In this document: piece after piece, positions 44,238 through 52,566 of the stretch
How positions within the stretch are numbered: position 1 is the first letter of the stretch
How the letters are laid out: every line of letters starts with the position of its first letter
Assembly: GCF_002831645.1 (NCBI RefSeq)
Contig: NZ_CP025117.1
Coordinates: 813,514 to 877,513 of the forward strand
Length of the DNA: 64,000 nt
From: Olleya sp. Bg11-27
GTDB taxonomy: Bacteria > Bacteroidota > Bacteroidia > Flavobacteriales > Flavobacteriaceae
Direction of reading: 5' to 3'
Notes under the pieces: model-generated
What the model was told of the DNA's origin: nothing
Database searches by the model: none
What the model saw: only the letters and a program-made list of their open reading frames with translations
Made by a program: the position numbers and the translations under genes

Positions 44238-45231
44238 CTTCAGAGAATTTTAGAATTAATGGAGAGCTTACATGATAGAAAATAGTTTCATAATCTATGA
44301 CTGATGCTTCTTTTATCAGAACAGCTAGTTCTTTAAGTTGTTTTTTGGGGACCGTTTCAATACGTAATTTATCACCTTCGTATATAAAATTGCCATCAAT
44401 ATAGGTCTCGTTTTTTGCAATATATGTGGTTTCAGAAATCAAATTAAAATTTGCTTTAATATCCTGATCACTGTATTGATTTATAAGACCAATAATCTTA
44501 CTGTTTCTATATAGAATTCCCCACTCAAAAATAGGTAATGCTACATTATATTTAATGGGGTAGGTTTTTAAACGTTCTAGATATTTTGCAGTTATTGTAT
44601 TATTAATAATGGTGTTTTTTTGATTACTATCACTAATATCTCCTACATTATAGGCCATTAGCACAACTTTATCTACCGGTGGGACTCCTGTTTTCTCTCT
44701 ATATTTTATTTGATGCAACCTAACGGTTGAGGTTATTAAGCGGTCAGGGCTATATTTTTTTAAAGATTCTAAGAAACTAAAAAAAGAGGTTTTTGTGCTT
44801 TCAGACCAATCGCAATCAATTTGAATGTCTTCACAAATGATTGTATTATTAAAATTTTTTGAAAGTAAGCGGTCAATCTTCTGTACTGTATTTCTGGCTA
44901 ATTGATCTAAATTAACATTCGAAGCTGTTGTAAATACACTGTTTCTAATAAAAATAACAGGGACTACTTTATTAAATGGAAGCGCTGTGTCTTTTGTAAA
45001 TTGAGTTGTAGCGACAGGAAGTGCATTTTGTTGTTTTTCATTATATACAATATCAAAAAACCTGAGATATAGTTTCTCGCTCAAACTAGTGTTTATTAGT
45101 TTTTTTTCGGATTGAGGTAAAGAGAACTCTGTTTTCCAATGGTAATAAGAATATGGTTTAGTTGGAAGGTCCTGTTTGCAAGAGATAAAGGCAATGCTTG
45201 CTAAAATGAAAAGCACTATTTTTTTTACCAT
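44212..45231 (-). CDS. lipoprotein with possible TIM-barrel (DUF3142-like) domain
   Basis: This 339-residue protein has a lipoprotein signal ending in the lipobox IAFISCKQD, with C18 as the likely lipidated residue. The core contains IICEDIQIDCDWSES, LITSTVRLHQI, and DKVVLMAYNVGDI. These fit successive strands of a glycoside-hydrolase-like TIM barrel, with the acidic pair at strand ends as in the DUF3142 family. The assignment is by pattern and is uncertain. It is coupled to the downstream helical-repeat protein by a 26-base overlap. Confidence 0.5.
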   Translation of the reverse strand: MVKKIVLFILASIAFISCKQDLPTKPYSYYHWKTEFSLPQSEKKLINTSLSEKLYLRFFDIVYNEKQQNALPVATTQFTKDTALPFNKVVPVIFIRNSVFTTASNVNLDQLARNTVQKIDRLLSKNFNNTIICEDIQIDCDWSESTKTSFFSFLESLKKYSPDRLITSTVRLHQIKYREKTGVPPVDKVVLMAYNVGDISDSNQKNTIINNTITAKYLERLKTYPIKYNVALPIFEWGILYRNSKIIGLINQYSDQDIKANFNLISETTYIAKNETYIDGNFIYEGDKLRIETVPKKQLKELAVLIKEASVIDYETIFYHVSSPLILKFSEDDIKDLVK

Positions 45232-45284
45232 TGTTTTTTTATAATTTTTTGCGCTTAATGCAAACGGAATAGCGTTGAGTATTT

Positions 45285-45941
45285 TTATCTTTTACCTTCC
45301 CATTCCGCATGGAATTGCTTCAAAAAATCAACCATATATTGGTGTCTTTGAGTCGCAATTTTAGTTCCGGTTTTGGTGTTCATTAATTCTTTTAAAAGCA
45401 GTAATTTTTCGTGAAAATGATTAATTGTTGGTGCATTAGATGCTTTGTATTCTGCTTTAGTCAAGTTTAAATTAGGGGTGATGTTAGGATCGTAAAGTAC
45501 TCTATTTTTAAATCCACCATAATTAAAGGTGCGTGCTATGCCGATGGCGCCTATAGCATCCAAACGGTCTGCGTCCTGAACAACGTCAAGCTCATTAGAT
45601 TTAAATAGGTTATTAGAACCGATATTGGAACTGTAAGAAATGTTTTCAATAATCTTAATAACATGATTTATGGTTGCCGAGTCTACATCGTGCTTTAGTA
45701 AAAAAGCACCCGCGACTTTGGGGCCAATAGTACTATCTCCATTGTGGAATTTACTATCGGCTATGTCATGCAGTAAAGCACCTAGTGAAACAACTAGGTG
45801 GTCAACATTCTCGCCTTTGGCAATCAATAAGCTATTGTTAAAAACACGTTCTATGTGAAACCAGTCATGTCCACCTTCAGCACCTTTTAAGGTCTCTTTT
45901 ACAAAGACTTTAGTTGCTTCAATTAAATCATGATTTGTCAT
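45285..45941 (-). CDS. HD domain phosphohydrolase (YedJ-like)
   Basis: This 218-residue metal-dependent phosphohydrolase has H at HDWFHIERVF (residue 25), the paired HD motif LLHDIADSKFH, and DVVQDADRLDAIGAIGIARTF with the final aspartate. This is the arrangement of the small HD family of YedJ type. The substrate is likely a nucleotide or other phosphate ester but is undefined. It starts 4 bases after the acyl-ACP desaturase stop, in one operon with it and plsC. Confidence 0.88.
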   Translation of the reverse strand: MTNHDLIEATKVFVKETLKGAEGGHDWFHIERVFNNSLLIAKGENVDHLVVSLGALLHDIADSKFHNGDSTIGPKVAGAFLLKHDVDSATINHVIKIIENISYSSNIGSNNLFKSNELDVVQDADRLDAIGAIGIARTFNYGGFKNRVLYDPNITPNLNLTKAEYKASNAPTINHFHEKLLLLKELMNTKTGTKIATQRHQYMVDFLKQFHAEWEGKR

Positions 45942-45945
45942 AGTG

Positions 45946-46932
45946 TTATAGCTTAGCAGGTTCTACCCATTTAAATTGGTAAGAGTTTTCAGGAATTTTA
46001 ATTCTATCTGCTAAACGTAGCATTCTACTTGGGAGTTTCATTAGATAGTCACGCGCTTTTTCAGCTTCATCACTTAAACCTGAAATTTTGTCTATTTCCC
46101 AACGTGCTATTAATTTCTGTAAAATTTCAATGTAATCCATTGATGTATAAACACCAATCCGTTGTGCTGTGTTAGAAAATTCTTCAAAAACAGAGCTGAT
46201 TTTTCCTCCTGACTCTCTTAAAAAATGAGCAGGCATAGTTATTTTTTGTTTCATCATGTATTGAAACGCTAACATCATTTGACTAGGATCTACTTTAAAG
46301 ATGCGTTCGACAAATTCGCTATAAGCATGATGATGCCTCATCTCGTCACCAGAAATTATTTTACACATCCTAGATAGCTGCTTGTTTCCTTTTGCTTTTG
46401 CAAGTTTAGCTACGCGATTATGAGAGACATAGGTTGCTAGTTCTTGAAAACTAGTGTAAACAAAGTTTTTATAAGGATCTTGGGCAGTACCAATATCAAA
46501 ACCATCAGCAATAAGGTGTTGTGTGGTTTGCTCAATTTCTTTCATATTGACACGACCAGAAAGGTATAGGTACTTGTTAAGGACGTCTCCATGACGATTT
46601 TCTTCGGCAGTCCAATGTCTAATCCATTTAGACCAACCATTACGTTCGTTTTGATCAATACCTTCAACGTCCATTAACCAGGATTCGTAGGTGGGTAGGG
46701 CTTCTTCTGTAATCATATCACCAACTAGTACAACCCAGAAATCATACGGTAGTTCTTTAGATAGTTCTCTAATTTCTTTGACTTCTTCCAGAAAATTTGG
46801 GCCCTCAGAATTAGGTAAAAAATCAGTCGGTTGCCAGATTTTTTCCACTGGTATTAAATATTTTTCTATTAACGATTCTACATCTTTCTCTAAAAAAGAC
46901 ATCACCTCTAGTCTTACGTTTTTTAATGACAT
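45946..46932 (-). CDS. acyl-ACP desaturase (plant-type soluble di-iron)
   Basis: This is a soluble fatty-acid desaturase of the stearoyl-ACP delta-9 family, 328 residues long. The two di-iron helices are visible: EENRHGDVLNKYLYLSGRVN near residue 110, and GDEMRHHHAYSEF near 196. GWSKWIRHWTAEENRHGD is the family signature. The enzyme introduces a double bond into acyl-ACP and so sets membrane unsaturation. It follows the acyltransferase gene by 4 bases, which suits a role in phospholipid synthesis. Confidence 0.92.
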   Translation of the reverse strand: MSLKNVRLEVMSFLEKDVESLIEKYLIPVEKIWQPTDFLPNSEGPNFLEEVKEIRELSKELPYDFWVVLVGDMITEEALPTYESWLMDVEGIDQNERNGWSKWIRHWTAEENRHGDVLNKYLYLSGRVNMKEIEQTTQHLIADGFDIGTAQDPYKNFVYTSFQELATYVSHNRVAKLAKAKGNKQLSRMCKIISGDEMRHHHAYSEFVERIFKVDPSQMMLAFQYMMKQKITMPAHFLRESGGKISSVFEEFSNTAQRIGVYTSMDYIEILQKLIARWEIDKISGLSDEAEKARDYLMKLPSRMLRLADRIKIPENSYQFKWVEPAKL

Positions 46933-46936
46933 AATC

Positions 46937-47674
46937 TTATATTTTAATACTATTTTTAATAGTGGTTTCTATGTGTGTAAGTAGTGCTTTTGTATCATTA
47001 AAATCACTAGCTTTAATGGGTTTATGGGCTGTAAATGTTATGTTGTTACCAATGCCTAAAGGGAACTTGCCATAACGTAGGTTTTTCCAAGAATTGTTGA
47101 TTGTTACCGGTATAATGATGGCACTTGGGATATATTTAATTAAAGTTTCTAAGCCTTTGGTTTGAAAAGGTTTTGGTTTTCCGTCACGACTTCTAGTACC
47201 TTCGGGAAATATAACAGCAGCACGATTGGTAGACTCAATATAATCGGCAAATTTCCTGATAGCGACAATAGCTTGTCTCGGGTTTTTTCTGTCAATTAAA
47301 GCAGAACCTCCATGTCTAAGATTATAAGATACACTTGGTAAACCTTTACCTAGTTCTTTTTTGCTAACAAATTTGACATGATGCTTTCTAAAATACCACA
47401 TTAATGGTGGTATGTCTGCCATACTTTGATGATTAGACACAATTATTACGGGATGTGAATTATCTAATTTATAGGGGTTAATTAACTTTTGGCTTGTAAA
47501 CAATAGGTTGACACAGCGCATTAAGCAAAACTGTAAAAGGTCAACACTTGTTTTGTGTGCCTTATAGCCAAACACATTAAAGCAGAACCATTGTATAGGG
47601 TGAAAAACAACTAATGTTAACCCGAAAAATAGGTAATAAATTATAGATAAGGGATAGGCTAAAATTTTTCTCAT
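46937..47674 (-). CDS. plsC: 1-acyl-sn-glycerol-3-phosphate acyltransferase
   Basis: This membrane-bound acyltransferase makes phosphatidate from lysophosphatidate. Its 245 residues have N-terminal hydrophobic segments. The motifs are NHQSMADIPPLMWYF (block I, H-x4-D), FVSKKELGKGLPSVSY (block II), FPEGTRSRDGKPKPFQTKG (block III) and AIIIPVTINNSW (block IV). It is the first gene of a three-gene run with the acyl-ACP desaturase and an HD hydrolase. A strong terminator precedes it. Confidence 0.93.
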   Translation of the reverse strand: MRKILAYPLSIIYYLFFGLTLVVFHPIQWFCFNVFGYKAHKTSVDLLQFCLMRCVNLLFTSQKLINPYKLDNSHPVIIVSNHQSMADIPPLMWYFRKHHVKFVSKKELGKGLPSVSYNLRHGGSALIDRKNPRQAIVAIRKFADYIESTNRAAVIFPEGTRSRDGKPKPFQTKGLETLIKYIPSAIIIPVTINNSWKNLRYGKFPLGIGNNITFTAHKPIKASDFNDTKALLTHIETTIKNSIKI

Positions 47675-47706
47675 TTTACTGTTAAGATTCTATCTTTCAA
47701 AAATAG

Positions 47707-47737
47707 AAAAACCACGTTTAAAAAACGTGGTTTTTTT
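47707..47737 (-). terminator. terminator after the bacilliredoxin gene
   Basis: AAAAACCACGTTT pairs with AAACGTGGTTTTT around a two- to three-base loop, flanked by A and T runs. It lies downstream of the bacilliredoxin gene on the minus strand and insulates plsC. Confidence 0.85.
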
Positions 47738-47783
47738 ATAATACTTAGCTTAAAAGCGACTTATGTTATCAGTAAGAAGTGGC

Positions 47784-48194
47784 TTAGCAATGTTCGTTAT
47801 AAGCATCCATAAGGTTTTCTGCAATTAATTCTGCAGGTCTTCCTTCAATATGATGACGCTCTAACATGTGTACTAATTCTCCGTCTTTAAATAATGCCAT
47901 ACTTGGTGAGCTTGGAGGAAAAGGGACCATGTGTGCTCTTGCTTGATCAACCGCGTCTTTATCAACACCTGCAAAAACCGTTACTATATTCGTTGGTTTT
48001 TTTGCGTTTTCTAAGCTCATTCTCGCTCCTGGTCTTGCATTTGCAGCTGCACAACCACAAACTGAATTTACAACCACTAAAGTTGTTCCTTCTTTTGCAA
48101 TTGCAGTGTTTACTGCTTCAGCGGTATGTAATTCTTCAAAACCTACGTTAGTTAAGTCCTCACGCATTGGTTTTACTAATTCTGCTGGATACAT
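47784..48194 (-). CDS. BrxA/BrxB family bacilliredoxin
   Basis: This 136-residue thioredoxin-fold protein of the YphP/YqiW family has the CGC motif (C46, C48) in VVNSVCGCAAANARPG and the conserved HMVPFPPSSPS segment. In Bacillus such proteins remove bacillithiol from oxidised proteins. Bacteroidota also make bacillithiol in some lineages, so that role is plausible but not shown here. A -7 box (TATCTTTG at 48231-48238 on the minus strand) lies 37 bases upstream. The gene is monocistronic. Confidence 0.93.
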   Translation of the reverse strand: MYPAELVKPMREDLTNVGFEELHTAEAVNTAIAKEGTTLVVVNSVCGCAAANARPGARMSLENAKKPTNIVTVFAGVDKDAVDQARAHMVPFPPSSPSMALFKDGELVHMLERHHIEGRPAELIAENLMDAYNEHC

Positions 48195-48230
48195 ATTTTT
48201 GTAATTTTTTATTTATAAATCTATCTCATG

Positions 48231-48238
48231 CAAAGATA
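48231..48238 (-). promoter_or_regulatory. -7 box of the bacilliredoxin promoter
   Basis: On the minus strand this reads TATCTTTG, an exact TAnnTTTG match, 37 bases upstream of the ATG. Confidence 0.5.
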
Positions 48239-48264
48239 ATCAAAAACCGTGCAAAAATTATTAT

Positions 48265-48358
48265 GGCGTTACCTTATAACACTTATGGTGTCATAAGGTC
48301 AGGCTATCGCTACTCGCTCTCTGCGAGGAGCTCAGACAAACCGCTCCATCCTTAACGC
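48265..48358. repeat. structured GC-rich dispersed repeat with GCGTTA/TAACGC ends
   Basis: This 94-base element in an otherwise AT-rich intergenic gap begins GGCGTTACC and ends CCTTAACGC, so GCGTTA (48266-48271) and TAACGC (48353-48358) are inverted ends. Inside are two hairpins, CCTTATAACAC/GTGTCATAAGG (one mismatch) and CTCGC/GCGAG, and the segment AGCTCAGACAAACCGCT. I recall similar GCGTTACC-to-CCTTAACGC blocks scattered in Flavobacteriaceae genomes. No protein frame crosses it convincingly. It may be a non-autonomous mobile or palindromic repeat. Confidence 0.65.
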
Positions 48359-48444
48359 ACCAAGCTAATTCATCAGTAACAAATCAGATTTAAAGTATAC
48401 TAACAAAGTAGTATATTTACTTTTTTTAAATTAGAACAATATTT

Positions 48445-49239
48445 ATGAGTGCATTAAAATGGATAGGCGCAACTTTAGGATGGACGTTAGGTGGTCCAAT
48501 TGGAGCTATTATAGGGTTAGCCCTTGGTAGTTTAGGAGATTCTATGTCAGGCAAAGGGCAATTGTTAGGTAATGGATCTGCTGATGCTCAGCGAAAAGGG
48601 CAATCAAAATACAAAAAACAATCAAAACGTAAATCACAAAAGCAGCGTCGGGCAGAAACTTCTTCTGGAGATTTTGAAGTTAGTTTACTGGTGTTAGCTT
48701 CTGTAGTTATAAAGGCAGATGGAAAACAAGAGGAAAGTGAGTTGGATTTTGTGCGTAATAAATTTGTAGAACTTTATGGTAAGGATAGAGCAAACAAAGC
48801 ATTTAAGTTATTTAAGAAAATAAGTAGCCAAAACGTATCCACTAGAGATGTGTGTAATCAAATCCATGACATGATGGATCATGCGTCGCGTTTGCAGTTG
48901 GTGCATTTTCTTTTTGGAATTGCAAAAGCAGATGGAATGGTTACGGATGATGAGGAGGATGAAATCCACAGAATAGCGAACTATTTGGGTATTAGTAGTC
49001 GTGATTATTCTAGTATAAAAGCGATGTTTTATAATAGTAGTGATAATGCTTATAAGATTTTGGAAATTGATAAAACGGCGACTGTAGATCAAATTAAAAA
49101 AGCTTACCGTACTATGGCTAAAAAATATCACCCAGATCGCGTAGAACATTTAGGGGAGGAACATAGAAAAGGTGCAGAAGAAAAATTTAAGCAAGTTCAA
49201 ACGGCTTATGAGTTTTTGCAGGATGAAAGAGGGTTCTAA
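48445..49239 (+). CDS. TerB/DnaJ-domain co-chaperone (DjlA-like)
   Basis: This 264-residue protein has a glycine-rich N-terminal hydrophobic segment (GATLGWTLGGPIGAIIGLALG, about 8-28) that could insert in the membrane. A lysine- and glutamine-rich linker follows. A TerB-like domain comes next (VSLLVLASVVIKADGKQEE, then HFLFGIAKADGMVTDDEEDEIHRIA). The C-terminal J-domain carries YHPDRV with the HPD tripeptide, preceded by ILEIDKTATVDQIKKAYRTMA. It is the DjlA arrangement. It likely recruits DnaK at the membrane. A terminator follows. Confidence 0.92.
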   Translation: MSALKWIGATLGWTLGGPIGAIIGLALGSLGDSMSGKGQLLGNGSADAQRKGQSKYKKQSKRKSQKQRRAETSSGDFEVSLLVLASVVIKADGKQEESELDFVRNKFVELYGKDRANKAFKLFKKISSQNVSTRDVCNQIHDMMDHASRLQLVHFLFGIAKADGMVTDDEEDEIHRIANYLGISSRDYSSIKAMFYNSSDNAYKILEIDKTATVDQIKKAYRTMAKKYHPDRVEHLGEEHRKGAEEKFKQVQTAYEFLQDERGF

Positions 49240-49263
49240 TAACTTATAAATAAAAATAAAATA

Positions 49264-49294
49264 AGAGACTTCTCATACCTGAGAGGTCTTTTTT
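49264..49294. terminator. bidirectional terminator between the DnaJ and metal permease genes
   Basis: AGACTTCTCA pairs with TGAGAGGTCT around TACC, with one mismatch, followed by a T-run. It lies between convergent genes. Confidence 0.85.
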
Positions 49295-50455
49295 TTACCC
49301 TCTAAATAAAAAGAAATCATCTTTCATATCTTCTATCTGAGCGTCCTCGTTAGTAATTATATAATCAATCGCTTTTGAGGTAAAGGTGTCTCCTTTGTCC
49401 GTTAGTGACACAACGTTATTATTAACAGCAATCATATTATTTTTAAGCGCTAATTCTAAAACGGTTTTAGCTCTAATTTTTTGCCAGTTAATATGTTCTC
49501 TTAAATGATTGACGTGACGTTCCTCGGCTTCGCTATGATTTTTTAGGTGTAACAAAAAAGTTAATAAGCTTACTTCTATCCGTTGTTGTTTTTCGCGATA
49601 CATAACGGCGATAACACCTTTATTTGGCGCGAATAAGTAGACAGCTAAAAATAGCAGGCCTAGCATTGTTGTTATAGATCCAGCAATGGAAGCGTCCAGT
49701 AAATGGGCTAACCAATAGCCGGAAATGGCACTAAAAACACCAAAAAAAGCAGCTAAGGCTAGCATCTTTTTTAAGTTGGTAGTTAATAAGTAAGCAGTTG
49801 CGGCAGGCGCAATCATTAAAGCAACGACTAAAATAGCACCTACAGCATCAAATGCGCCAACTGTAGTGATAGATGATACCGTCATTAATCCATAGTGTAT
49901 AATGGCAGGAGAAAATCCTAGAGAGGCTGCTAGTCCTTTGTCAAAAGTGCTGACTTTTAATTCTTTAAAAAAAGCAATTAACAAAGTGATAGTAATTAAT
50001 AAAATGGTTCCAATTATCCATAGTGATTTTGGACCTATATCAACACCTGAAATGACTAATCTGTCAAAAGGAGCTAATGCTAATTCGCCAACCAAAACGG
50101 CATCCACATCTAAATGAACATCGTTAGCATTTTTTGCAATTAAGATCACACCAATACTAAATAATGCAGGGAACACTAAACCGATTGCTGTATCCTCTTT
50201 TACGAGGTCTGTTTTTTGAATATATTCGACTAAAACAACGGTGACAACACCAGTAAAAGCTGCTAAAATAATTAGCAAAGGTGAATTTAAATCTTGTGTG
50301 ATAAAAAAACCAACCACAATACCTGGTAGGATAGAATGGCTTATGGCATCGCTGATCATCGCCATTTTACGTAGCACTAAAAATGTTCCAGGAATAGCGC
50401 ATGCTATAGCAACTAAACTGGCAATTAATTGTATTTCTATTTGAGCGCTATTCAT
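49295..50455 (-). CDS. metal (Mn/Fe/Zn) ABC transporter permease with C-terminal winged-helix domain
   Basis: This ABC-3 family permease uses the ATG at 50455, which overlaps the end of the preceding permease gene by 8 bases. The longer frame would start at a TTG inside that gene. It is about 386 residues long. Seven to nine helices carry the family pattern LRKMAMISDAISHSILPGI and AFDAVGAILVVALMIAPAA. After the last helix (about 285) comes an extra soluble region of about 100 residues ending in TDKGDTFTSKAIDYI. Its helical pattern resembles a winged-helix or DtxR-like output domain. It forms a heterodimer with the other permease. Confidence 0.92.
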   Translation of the reverse strand: MNSAQIEIQLIASLVAIACAIPGTFLVLRKMAMISDAISHSILPGIVVGFFITQDLNSPLLIILAAFTGVVTVVLVEYIQKTDLVKEDTAIGLVFPALFSIGVILIAKNANDVHLDVDAVLVGELALAPFDRLVISGVDIGPKSLWIIGTILLITITLLIAFFKELKVSTFDKGLAASLGFSPAIIHYGLMTVSSITTVGAFDAVGAILVVALMIAPAATAYLLTTNLKKMLALAAFFGVFSAISGYWLAHLLDASIAGSITTMLGLLFLAVYLFAPNKGVIAVMYREKQQRIEVSLLTFLLHLKNHSEAEERHVNHLREHINWQKIRAKTVLELALKNNMIAVNNNVVSLTDKGDTFTSKAIDYIITNEDAQIEDMKDDFFLFRG

Positions 50456-51575
50456 CTTCTGTAGTTTGTTTTGTGTATAAATTTGCAGCAGTTTCAAAAC
50501 CAGTTTTGGTTAAACTCCACATATTTCCATCTAATGTGACATAATTTTTTTCGACTAACTTTTGAAGCGTTTTTCTTGTGAAACCTTGGAAGTTATTTAA
50601 TAGCTTAATAGCGTGTGGGTGAGTAATGTCATCATGTGTTTCTGCAATATGATGCATTAATGCTAAGGTTTTATGGAGTTCTAAATCGCGTCTGTTTTTT
50701 ATAAATCGTATTTGTCTGAATAATAGACCGCGACTAGGTGAAAATATAAAGGAAAAGACGACAAAGACGGCGGCGACTAAAACGATTACTGGACCTGTCG
50801 ATAAGTTAGTTTGGCTTGCGCTTATTGCTGTGCCAAAAACGCCTGAAAACGCTCCGAAAATAGCTGCTAAAAGGACCATTTTAGATAAGCTGTTGGTCCA
50901 TTGTCGGGCGGCGGCGGCTGGCGCCAAAAGCATAGCGCTCATTAATACAACACCCACGGTTTGTAAGCCTAATACAATAGCTAATACAATAAAGGTGGTG
51001 ATTAAAATGTCAATAAATTTGGTGTTAAAACCTAGTGTTTTGGTGTAATCTGCGTCAAATAGTAAGATTTTAAATTCTTTCCAAAAAAGAAGTAATACAA
51101 ACAAACAGACCCCTGTGACTGTTGCCATTAGCCAAACATCACTCTCGACTAACGTCGCCGCTTGACCAAATAAGTATTTGTCTAATCCTGCTTGGTTAGC
51201 ATTGGGTTGTTTTTGGATAAAGGTTAATAGTAGCATTCCGAAACCAAAAAAGATAGATAGTATTAATCCTAATGCTGTATCACTTTTTAAATGTGTTTTT
51301 TTGACTATACCTCTAATCCAGAAGGTTCCGATTAATCCGCTGACTAAAGCGCCTAAAAGCAAAGTGTTGCTGTCTTTTGCACCTGTTATTAAATAAGCAA
51401 TTGCAATACCTGGTAAAGCGGCATGAGAAATAGCGTCACCAAGTAAGCTTTGTTTTCTAAGTACTGCAAAGCTTCCTAGCATTCCTGTTACAGCTCCTAG
51501 AATTGCTGTTCCTAGTGTTATGGTTCTTAGTGTGTAGTCTGTAAAGACTAGCTCGAAATATTCTGTTAAGTTCAT
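50448..51575 (-). CDS. metal (Mn/Fe/Zn) ABC transporter permease with C-terminal winged-helix domain
   Basis: This second ABC-3 permease is 375 residues long, with typical LRKQSLLGDAISHAALPGIA and TVGVVLMSAMLLAPAAAARQW segments. Like its partner it has a C-terminal soluble extension (about 285-375; DITHPHAIKLLNNFQGFTRKTLQKLVEKNYV) in which a LVEKNYVTLDGNMWSLT wing-like tail is seen. Permeases with such extensions occur in the Mn/Fe/Zn systems of spirochaetes and Bacteroidota. Together with the next gene down they form the membrane channel. The ATPase gene lies 58 bases upstream. Confidence 0.92.
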   Translation of the reverse strand: MNLTEYFELVFTDYTLRTITLGTAILGAVTGMLGSFAVLRKQSLLGDAISHAALPGIAIAYLITGAKDSNTLLLGALVSGLIGTFWIRGIVKKTHLKSDTALGLILSIFFGFGMLLLTFIQKQPNANQAGLDKYLFGQAATLVESDVWLMATVTGVCLFVLLLFWKEFKILLFDADYTKTLGFNTKFIDILITTFIVLAIVLGLQTVGVVLMSAMLLAPAAAARQWTNSLSKMVLLAAIFGAFSGVFGTAISASQTNLSTGPVIVLVAAVFVVFSFIFSPSRGLLFRQIRFIKNRRDLELHKTLALMHHIAETHDDITHPHAIKLLNNFQGFTRKTLQKLVEKNYVTLDGNMWSLTKTGFETAANLYTKQTTEDE

Positions 51576-51633
51576 GTTTTTCGGTTGAAAACTAGAATTC
51601 TATAATTATATTAATTTGTTAGTAACCTGTGCT

Positions 51634-52371
51634 TTATTCTTGGATACTTACTTTATAGTTAATACCATAAGTCTTTGTTAAGTTGTCGTCATTAAAGATG
51701 TCTTTAACTGGACCTGTAGCAATTTTTTTCACATTTAAAAAAGTAACCCAGTCAAAATATTCTGGAACCGTTTGTAAATCATGATGCACGACAATGACTG
51801 TTTTTCCTGCTTTTCTGAGTTCTTTTAGGATGTTGATAATAGCGATTTCTGTAGTGGCATCAACACCTTGAAAAGGCTCATCCATAAAATAGATAGAGGC
51901 ATTTTGGACCAATGCTCGTGCTAGAAAAATACGTTGTTGTTGTCCACCGGATAGTTGACTAATTTGTCTGCTTTTAAAGGGGAGCATACCTACTTTTTCT
52001 AATGCTTCTAATGCGGCTTTTTTTTCCTTTTGCCCAGGACGTTTTATCCAGCCTAAGCTACCGTAAGTTCCCATAGTGACGACATCTAAAGCGGTAGTTG
52101 GGAAATCCCAGTCGACACTTCCTTTTTGTGGGACATATGCGACTAGTTTGCGTTGTTTGTCATACGGTTTGTCGTAAATGGTTACGCTACCCGCTATGGG
52201 TTTCAAGATGCCTAAAATAGATTTGATTAGTGTTGATTTACCTGCGCCGTTCGGGCCTACAATAGCCATCAGAACACCTTCTGGGATTTCTAAATCGATA
52301 TCCCAAAGGACAGGTTTGTAGTTGTACGCGACTGTAAGGTCATCTACTTTTACTGCTATTTTTTGTTTCAT
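51634..52371 (-). CDS. metal ABC transporter ATP-binding protein
   Basis: This 245-residue ABC ATPase of the metal importer family has Walker [10 protein letters not shown] near residue 38, signature LSGGQQQR near 142, and Walker [13 protein letters not shown]. It powers uptake through the two permeases immediately downstream. The 195-base gap upstream holds an inverted repeat CCCAA/TTGGG (52378-52391) close to the start and a short dispersed repeat near 52486. The binding-protein gene lies beyond. Confidence 0.94.
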   Translation of the reverse strand: MKQKIAVKVDDLTVAYNYKPVLWDIDLEIPEGVLMAIVGPNGAGKSTLIKSILGILKPIAGSVTIYDKPYDKQRKLVAYVPQKGSVDWDFPTTALDVVTMGTYGSLGWIKRPGQKEKKAALEALEKVGMLPFKSRQISQLSGGQQQRIFLARALVQNASIYFMDEPFQGVDATTEIAIINILKELRKAGKTVIVVHHDLQTVPEYFDWVTFLNVKKIATGPVKDIFNDDNLTKTYGINYKVSIQE

Positions 52372-52485
52372 AAATTTCCCAAGTCATTGGGATTTTTGTT
52401 TAATTCAAAATATATTCATTTTTTATACGTTCAAAAAACGAATAAAAAAGGCGTTTATGTCAAACCTAATTCTTAGTCAGTATAT

Positions 52486-52514
52486 CGTCATACTGAACTT
52501 GTTTCAGGATCTCA
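52486..52514 (+). repeat. short dispersed repeat (GTCATnCTGAACTTGTTTCAG type)
   Basis: CGTCATACTGAACTTGTTTC followed by AGGATCTCA is a form of a short repeat I recall as common between genes in Bacteroidota. It is more conserved than spacer DNA should be. Any frame across it (such as the peptide LNLFQDL) is an artefact of the repeat. Confidence 0.5.
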
Positions 52515-52566
52515 TTATTTGTTTTTACTTTATCGAAATCAAAGTATTTTTTTAGTAACTGCTAAC

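Noticed and set aside
48167-48355. Plus-strand frame of 62 residues ending in SARSSDKPLHP
   Set aside because: It runs over the start of the bacilliredoxin gene and the GC-rich repeat. No protein-like pattern or start signal.
52322-52555. Plus-strand frame of 77 residues with LNLFQDL
   Set aside because: It is a shadow over the ABC ATPase start and a dispersed repeat. The peptide is the usual false product of that repeat.
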